A stretch of DNA of 6,165 bases from JAVBOW01 sp031551595 (GTDB taxonomy: Bacteria; Bacteroidota; Bacteroidia; Bacteroidales; Rikenellaceae), in NCBI GenBank assembly GCA_031551595.1, contig JAVBNK010000090.1, positions 1-6,165 on the forward strand, in the 5' to 3' direction. Shown here piece by piece: positions 1 to 6,165 of this stretch. A program made the position numbers and the translations under genes. The notes beneath the pieces were generated by a model. It searched no databases, had not been told where the DNA came from, and was given only the letters and a program-made list of their open reading frames with translations. How positions within the stretch are numbered: position 1 is the stretch's first letter; every line of letters starts with the position of its first letter.

Positions 1-97
1 GGCCCTTTTTTGCGCTTTCCACACCCGCCTCACTCGCCGTGGGACACCGCCACGCCTCCCTCGGCGGGCGAGGAAAATCATCAAAAAACGGACTCAT
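1..97 (-). CDS. Start of an unidentified short reading frame, cut by the window edge
   Basis: An ATG at 97-95 opens a minus-strand frame with no stop through to position 1, giving 32 residues that begin MSPFFDDFPRPPREAW and end in ESAKKG. I do not recognise a protein family. In its favour, a Bacteroidetes -7 box lies about 70 bases upstream in the right orientation (166-173) and the leader just before the ATG is A/T-rich, as is usual for this phylum. Against it, the peptide is rich in Pro, Arg and Glu with no clear domain, and most of it is translated from a GC-rich hairpin (28-73), so it may be a repeat or structured RNA that happens to be open. My impression, from memory and not a search, is that similar peptides occur in short hypothetical proteins of Alistipes, which would fit a dispersed repeat. 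The dnaE gene is divergent from it. Confidence 0.35.
   Translation of the reverse strand, partial: MSPFFDDFPRPPREAWRCPTASEAGVESAKKG
28..73 (-). repeat. Strong imperfect inverted repeat, REP-like or structured RNA
   Basis: The arms at 62-73 and 28-39 pair over 11 of 12 positions when read as minus-strand RNA, with one G-U wobble and one C-A mismatch. Inside them a second short stem pairs the complements of 57-60 and 41-44. The wobble works in minus-strand RNA but becomes an A-C mismatch in plus-strand RNA, so a transcript would fold better from the minus strand. The stem has no U-run after it inside the window, so it is not an obvious terminator. It lies inside the short open frame at 97-1. 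Whether it is repeated elsewhere in the genome cannot be seen here. Confidence 0.45.
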
Positions 98-165
98 AAT
101 CTTTTATATGAATAAAATTTAGACAAACTCTTAGATTTTCATCGGACCGGTTGTTCGTTCGGGGA

Positions 166-198
166 CAAAGATAGCGATGATTTTTAAGTAATGCCCAA
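166..198 (-). promoter_or_regulatory. Bacteroidetes-type promoter facing left
   Basis: Read on the minus strand, 173-166 is TATCTTTG, a full match to the Bacteroidetes -7 consensus TAnnTTTG. The only upstream TTG candidate is at 198-196, with a 22-base spacer, slightly longer than the usual 19-21, so the -33 element is weak. It would drive the short frame that starts at 97, giving a leader of roughly 60 bases. One arm of the 184-223 inverted repeat falls inside the spacer. Confidence 0.45.
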
Positions 199-223
199 CC
201 TTCAAGTATTTCACATTACTTAA
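184..223. promoter_or_regulatory. 10-bp perfect inverted repeat overlapping the left-facing promoter, possible operator
   Basis: TTAAGTAATG at 184-193 is the exact reverse complement of CATTACTTAA at 214-223, with a 20-base spacer. The arm centres are 30 bp apart, close to three helical turns, so both would face the same side of the helix. One arm lies between the -7 and the weak -33 elements of the minus-strand promoter, and the other lies just upstream of the -33. That geometry suits a regulator binding as paired dimers or by looping, but no regulator gene is in view. The A/T-rich composition raises the odds of a chance match. Confidence 0.4.
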
Positions 224-270
224 TATCATGCATAGGGAATGATATCCCTTTTTGCATTCCGTCGGTTTTT

Positions 271-336
271 CGGGTTGCCCGGCAACCCGCAACCCCTGCG
301 CCCGCGGCGCAACGCGCCACCGGGGGTGGGTGCGGG
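271..336. other. GC-rich structured island, candidate non-coding RNA or repeat remnant
   Basis: Several arms can pair in this short stretch. Positions 271-289 are a 19-base near-perfect palindrome (arms of 9 around a single centre base). Positions 286-291 pair with 331-336. A small hairpin pairs 306-310 with 314-318 around a 3-base loop. A separate 6-bp hairpin lies just downstream at 391-396 with 401-406. The palindrome has T5 before it on the plus strand rather than after it, so it is not a rho-independent terminator in either direction. No matching promoter was seen, so whether it is transcribed is unknown. Confidence 0.3.
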
Positions 337-497
337 ATTATGGAAAACCAATCGTTGCAAATCGGTATATAGATGCCAATGCATACCATGCCCCCGGCTG
401 CGGGGGATGCGTCGTCAGGCGCAGGCCGCGGACATGGTTGTGGCGAAATGCAGGGAGGAAATTGTAAATAGTTTCTTGATAACTTGGACCCGGTGGA

Positions 498-529
498 TTT
501 GGTGCAAAGGCCGGGAAAGAGTAACTTTG
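498..529 (+). promoter_or_regulatory. dnaE promoter, Bacteroidetes sigma type
   Basis: TTTG at 498-501 and TAACTTTG at 522-529 are separated by exactly 20 bases, matching the -33 and -7 elements read by the Bacteroidetes primary sigma factor. Transcription would start at about 535, leaving a leader of only about 14 bases before the dnaE ATG. That leader has no Shine-Dalgarno sequence and is A/T-rich near its start, which is usual for this phylum. Confidence 0.75.
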
Positions 530-548
530 CGGGATATAAATCGCAGTC

Positions 549-4187
<3,639 letters not shown>

Positions 4188-4221
4188 AACTTTTGATAAC
4201 TTTAATTAAATACTTAAAACT

Positions 4222-4536
4222 ATGGCATTTCAGATTACAAATGATAATCTCGCGGAGGTTATCGCTTCAGGCAAACCGGTAGTCATCGATTTTTGGGCGG
4301 AATGGTGCGGCCCTTGCCGGATGATCGGTCCGCTCATCGACGAACTGGCTGCGGAGTATGAAGGCAAGGTCATTATCGGCAAGTGTGACGTGGACGCCAA
4401 CAATGCGGTTTCGGCCAAGTACGGTGTACGCAACATTCCGACCGTAATCTTCCTCAAAGGTGGCGAAGTGGTCGATAAACAGGTCGGCGCCTGCACTAAA
4501 GCAGTGCTTCAGGATAAAGTGAATAAATTACTGTAA
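4222..4536 (+). CDS. trxA: Thioredoxin
   Basis: This 104-residue cytoplasmic protein reduces disulfides in target proteins, such as ribonucleotide reductase, and is recharged by thioredoxin reductase. The active site WCGPC is at 28-32. The buried Asp is D23, the lysine near it is K54 and the cis-proline is P73, all at the positions expected from E. coli thioredoxin, and the length is typical. Two extra cysteines are present, C55 and C91. An in-frame TAA at 4207-4209 makes the ATG at 4222 the only sensible Met start, and the 34-base gap after dnaE is A/T-rich with no Shine-Dalgarno sequence. A near-match -7 box (TAACTTTA, 4197-4204) has no partner -33, so read-through from dnaE is the simpler explanation. 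The stop codon sits in the loop of an A/T-rich hairpin, followed by a strong terminator. Confidence 0.98.
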   Translation: MAFQITNDNLAEVIASGKPVVIDFWAEWCGPCRMIGPLIDELAAEYEGKVIIGKCDVDANNAVSAKYGVRNIPTVIFLKGGEVVDKQVGACTKAVLQDKVNKLL

Positions 4537-4550
4537 TAATGTAATTTATT
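4522..4550 (+). repeat. A/T-rich hairpin across the trxA stop codon
   Basis: AATAAATTAC at 4522-4531 and GTAATTTATT at 4541-4550 are exact reverse complements, giving a 10-bp stem with a 9-base loop that contains the TAA stop codon (4534-4536). It ends one base before the GC-rich terminator stem begins at 4552, so the mRNA 3' end could carry two stacked hairpins. It may help shape the transcript end or protect it, which is inference; A/T-rich composition makes a chance stem more likely. Confidence 0.5.
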
Positions 4551-4551
4551 G

Positions 4552-4583
4552 AAAAGCAGCGGCCCCAAGGGGCCGCTGCTTTT
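4552..4583. terminator. Bidirectional rho-independent terminator between trxA and aroE
   Basis: Arms at 4552-4566 and 4569-4583 form a perfect 15-bp stem around a 2-base loop (about 4 unpaired bases in practice). The core is GCAGCGGCCCC with its complement, ending in TTTT on the plus strand. The left arm begins with AAAA, so the same stem ends in a U-run on the minus strand too. It lies 16 bases after the trxA stop and about 105 bases beyond the aroE stop, so it can stop both convergent transcripts. Confidence 0.92.
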
Positions 4584-4608
4584 GTTTGGGATTTATAAGG
4601 TCTTGTCC

Positions 4609-4694
4609 GGCCTTGCGATGCAAGGCCGCCAGCCCGTAGCCGCCCCGGCGAAGGACTGAAGCAGGCAGCCTGCGGCCTTATCGCTGGCTACGGG
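4609..4694. repeat. REP-like element of nested and crossing inverted repeats
   Basis: At least four pairings occur in 86 bases. Positions 4609-4616 pair with 4620-4627 (8 bp, 3-base loop). Positions 4615-4629 pair with 4672-4684 (13 bp with a 2-base bulge). Positions 4633-4641 pair with 4686-4694 (9 bp). Positions 4661-4666 pair with 4668-4673 (6 bp, 1-base loop). The second and third pairings cross, and the first and second compete for the same bases. The right end overlaps the last bases of aroE including its stop codon. In minus-strand RNA it would be the 3' tail of the dedA-aroE transcript. No U-run follows the hairpins. I suspect a dispersed genomic repeat, but only a genome search can show that. 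Confidence 0.5.
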
Positions 4695-5422
4695 TTCTGC
4701 CATATTTCCCACGACCGCTCGGCCTGGGCGGCGAGCATGGCGGCGCCGTTCATCGTGCGAGCGCCGCGCCGTGCGCCTGACGCCAGGAAGCGCGTGACCG
4801 CGGGATTGTAAACCACGTCGAAAAGCATGTGGGAGGCGCCGATAGCCTCGTAAGGAATGGGCGGGCGGCCGTCCGCATCGGGCGAAGTGCCCAGCGGGGT
4901 GGCGTTGATGATGAGGTGGTGGGCGGTGATAACCGCGGATGTCAGGTCGCTGTACGCAAGGTCGCCGCGGGAAGCGTCGCGCGATACCGTAAGATACCGG
5001 ATTCCTTCGTTGCGCAGCACATGGCGGATGGCTTTCGACGCCCCGCCGCTGCCGAGCACAAGGGCTTCGGGGCGTTCGCCGCCAAGCAATTCCAGGAGCG
5101 ACAAGCGGAACCCATAAACATCCGTATTGTAGCCTGTAATCTTATTATTCTCGATGCGGATGCAGTTCACCGCGCCGATGGCCGCGGCCTCGGGGTCGAT
5201 GGCGTCGAGGTAGGGCAGGACGGCCTCTTTGTAGGGGATCGTGACGTTGAGGCCGCACAACGACGGCACCTCGCGGAGCAATCCGGGTAACCCGCCGATC
5301 GCCTCCAGCGGAAAGGCGCGGTATTCGCATCCGGCGATGGCTTCGCGTTCGAACTTGCGGCGGAAGTACTCCTCCGAAAAGGAGTGGCCGAGCGGGAAAC
5401 CTATCAGCCCGTAGGTTTTCAT
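4688..5422 (-). CDS. aroE: Shikimate dehydrogenase
   Basis: AroE reduces 3-dehydroshikimate to shikimate with NADPH in the pathway to chorismate and the aromatic amino acids. At 244 residues it is shorter than the E. coli enzyme (272) but complete. The shikimate site is intact: S14 and S16 in GHSFS, N59 and T61 in NVTIPYK, catalytic K65, N86 in GAVNC, D101 in GYNTD and Q233 near the C-terminus. The nucleotide-binding loop is GSGGAS (124-129). The cofactor motif normally NRTxxR reads SRDASR (147-152), keeping both arginines but with Asp in place of Thr. The ATG overlaps the dedA stop in ATGA, so the genes are an operon and probably translationally coupled. The stop TAG falls in the repeat element at 4609-4694. 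Confidence 0.96.
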   Translation of the reverse strand: MKTYGLIGFPLGHSFSEEYFRRKFEREAIAGCEYRAFPLEAIGGLPGLLREVPSLCGLNVTIPYKEAVLPYLDAIDPEAAAIGAVNCIRIENNKITGYNTDVYGFRLSLLELLGGERPEALVLGSGGASKAIRHVLRNEGIRYLTVSRDASRGDLAYSDLTSAVITAHHLIINATPLGTSPDADGRPPIPYEAIGASHMLFDVVYNPAVTRFLASGARRGARTMNGAAMLAAQAERSWEIWQNP

Positions 5423-6078
5423 GCCTGCTTTCGTTTTTGGTCGCGGCGGATGCGCCAGGCCTCGATCACGCCGGGAATGATCGACACGACGATGATTCCG
5501 AACATCATCAGGCTTAGGTTGTTGCGCACGAATTCCAACTCGCCGAAGAAATATCCGGCATAGGTGAAGATGGTGACCCAGGCCACGCCGCCGATCACGT
5601 TGAAGCTCAGGAAACGTTTATACTGCATTTTGCCCATGCCGGCCACGAAAGGCGCGAACGTGCGCACGATGGGCACGAAACGGGCGATGATGATGGTCGA
5701 GCCGCCGTATTTTTCGTAAAACGAGTGCGTTTTTTCGAGGTAGCTGCGTTTGAAGATTTTCGAGTGTGGATTCATGAAAAGCCGGTCGCCGAGGTACCGT
5801 CCGATGGTGTAGTTGGCTGCATCGCCGAGGATCGCGGCGGCGATCAGGATCACCAGCATCAGGTGGACGTTCATATGGTTCGAGCCTATCGAAGCGAGTG
5901 TCCCGGCCATGAACAGCAGCGAGTCGCCGGGCAGGAACGGCGTGACCACCAGCCCCGTTTCGCAGAAGATAATCAGGAAAAGGATGGCGTAGATCCATGT
6001 GCCGTACTCGGCGATGAGTTGGGCTAGATGGACATCGATGTGCAGGATGAAGTCTATGATGAAGTGGACGAATTCCAT
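5419..6078 (-). CDS. DedA family (SNARE-associated/VTT domain) inner membrane protein
   Basis: This 219-residue inner membrane protein belongs to the DedA family. Some members recycle undecaprenyl phosphate across the membrane, and others, such as E. coli YqjA, act as proton-linked transporters needed for pH and drug tolerance; which role applies here cannot be told from sequence. Hydrophobic segments lie at about 27-49, 53-65, 72-93, 127-148, 158-179 and 187-208, with a basic tail (RIRRDQKRK). Signature motifs are FLPGDSLL (48-55) and ARFVPIVRTFAPFVAGMGKM (132-151). E40, D52, R133 and R139 match the residues found essential in YqjA (E39, D51, R130, R136). Length is typical for the family. 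The ATG at 6078-6076 lies about 25 bases below a consensus -7 box. It is the first gene of an operon with aroE. Confidence 0.95.
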   Translation of the reverse strand: MEFVHFIIDFILHIDVHLAQLIAEYGTWIYAILFLIIFCETGLVVTPFLPGDSLLFMAGTLASIGSNHMNVHLMLVILIAAAILGDAANYTIGRYLGDRLFMNPHSKIFKRSYLEKTHSFYEKYGGSTIIIARFVPIVRTFAPFVAGMGKMQYKRFLSFNVIGGVAWVTIFTYAGYFFGELEFVRNNLSLMMFGIIVVSIIPGVIEAWRIRRDQKRKQA

Positions 6079-6083
6079 GGCAG

Positions 6084-6100
6084 GGCGTGTTTTATACGCC
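6084..6100. promoter_or_regulatory. Small inverted repeat at the dedA transcription start
   Basis: GGCGT at 6084-6088 and ACGCC at 6096-6100 pair around a 7-base loop, between the -7 box and the dedA ATG. The expected start of transcription (about 6096) falls in one arm, so it is more likely a DNA site than a leader hairpin. Five base pairs is weak evidence. Confidence 0.25.
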
Positions 6101-6101
6101 T

Positions 6102-6109
6102 CAAAGATA
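6102..6109 (-). promoter_or_regulatory. -7 box of the dedA-aroE promoter
   Basis: Minus-strand TATCTTTG is a full match to TAnnTTTG and lies 23 bases upstream of the dedA ATG. It is identical to the -7 box at 166-173. No TTTG or TTG lies at the usual spacing; the nearest is a T-run ending in C, 23 bases away. A weak -33 is common when an activator assists, which is inference. A 10-bp palindrome, TTCCCGGGAA (6115-6124), sits in the spacer. Confidence 0.55.
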
Positions 6110-6145
6110 CGGATTTCCCGGGAATATTTTCTGAAAATAGCTTGA

Positions 6146-6165
6146 GTTCGATGAATTCATCGAAC
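6146..6165. promoter_or_regulatory. Perfect 20-bp palindrome at the window end
   Basis: GTTCGATGAATTCATCGAAC is its own reverse complement over all 20 bases, and may continue beyond the window. It lies 36 bases above the dedA -7 box. It could be a dimeric regulator's operator for dedA or for a gene outside the window, or the stem of a terminator for an incoming plus-strand gene whose U-run is out of view. On the minus strand no U-run follows it. Confidence 0.55.

Larger units (their letters stand above)
98..548. other. Intergenic region upstream of dnaE with regulatory and foldable sequence
   Basis: No convincing gene lies here. The open frames that cross it, including ones running into the start of dnaE on either strand, have no recognisable protein features. 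The first part (98-260) is A/T-rich and carries a minus-strand promoter, a 10-bp inverted repeat (184-193 with 214-223), and a small stem-loop (234-238 with 245-249, loop of 6) followed by a T-run. The outer bases 228-232 and 253-257 can also pair. The middle (271-406) is GC-rich and full of short palindromes. The last 50 bases contain the dnaE promoter. I saw no tRNA, tmRNA, RNase P or SRP RNA core motif in it. Confidence 0.7.

Noticed and set aside
228..257. Stem-loop with T-run as a terminator
   Set aside because: The stem is only 5 bp next to the loop, and no plus-strand gene ends upstream within view.
271..289. GC-rich palindrome as a terminator
   Set aside because: T5 precedes it on the plus strand, so neither strand has a U-run after the stem.
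391..430. Possible SRP RNA-like core near GTCAGGCGCAGGCC
   Set aside because: The GGAAGnAGCAGC-type SRP core does not follow, and no matching stem layout was found.
4197..4204. TAACTTTA as a private trxA promoter
   Set aside because: It misses the final G of the -7 box, and no TTG lies 19-21 bases upstream.

Overview
The window looks like chromosomal DNA from a GC-rich member of the Bacteroidetes, most likely an Alistipes-like (Rikenellaceae) gut bacterium. The grounds are three perfect or near-perfect Bacteroidetes -7 boxes (TAnnTTTG) placed just upstream of genes, A/T-rich leaders with no Shine-Dalgarno sequence, a Bacteroidetes-type DnaE, and a short AroE. The genus is an inference; the phylum is much better supported.

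Layout: positions 1-97 hold the start of a short unidentified minus-strand reading frame that contains a strong hairpin. Positions 98-548 are intergenic, with a minus-strand promoter, an inverted repeat, a GC-rich foldable island and the dnaE promoter. Positions 549-4187 encode DnaE, the catalytic subunit of DNA polymerase III. Positions 4222-4536 encode thioredoxin TrxA, 34 bases downstream on the same strand. A 15-bp-stem terminator follows at 4552-4583 and can act in both directions. A compact repeat-rich element at about 4609-4694 touches the end of aroE. On the minus strand, a DedA-family membrane protein (6078-5419) and shikimate dehydrogenase AroE (5422-4688) overlap by 4 bases and form an operon. 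Its promoter lies at about 6102-6109, and a perfect 20-bp palindrome ends the window.

The plus-strand pair (replication polymerase and a dithiol reductant) and the minus-strand pair (membrane lipid carrier handling or transport, and aromatic amino acid biosynthesis) are convergent and separated by the shared terminator. All four main genes are ordinary housekeeping genes with intact signature residues. I see no new defence, mobile or biosynthetic system. The best leads are the non-coding elements: two REP-like hairpin elements (28-73 and 4609-4694), the terminal palindrome, and the structured region upstream of dnaE. Within dnaE, the PHP domain keeps all nine metal-site residues, which suggests an in-built proofreading exonuclease.
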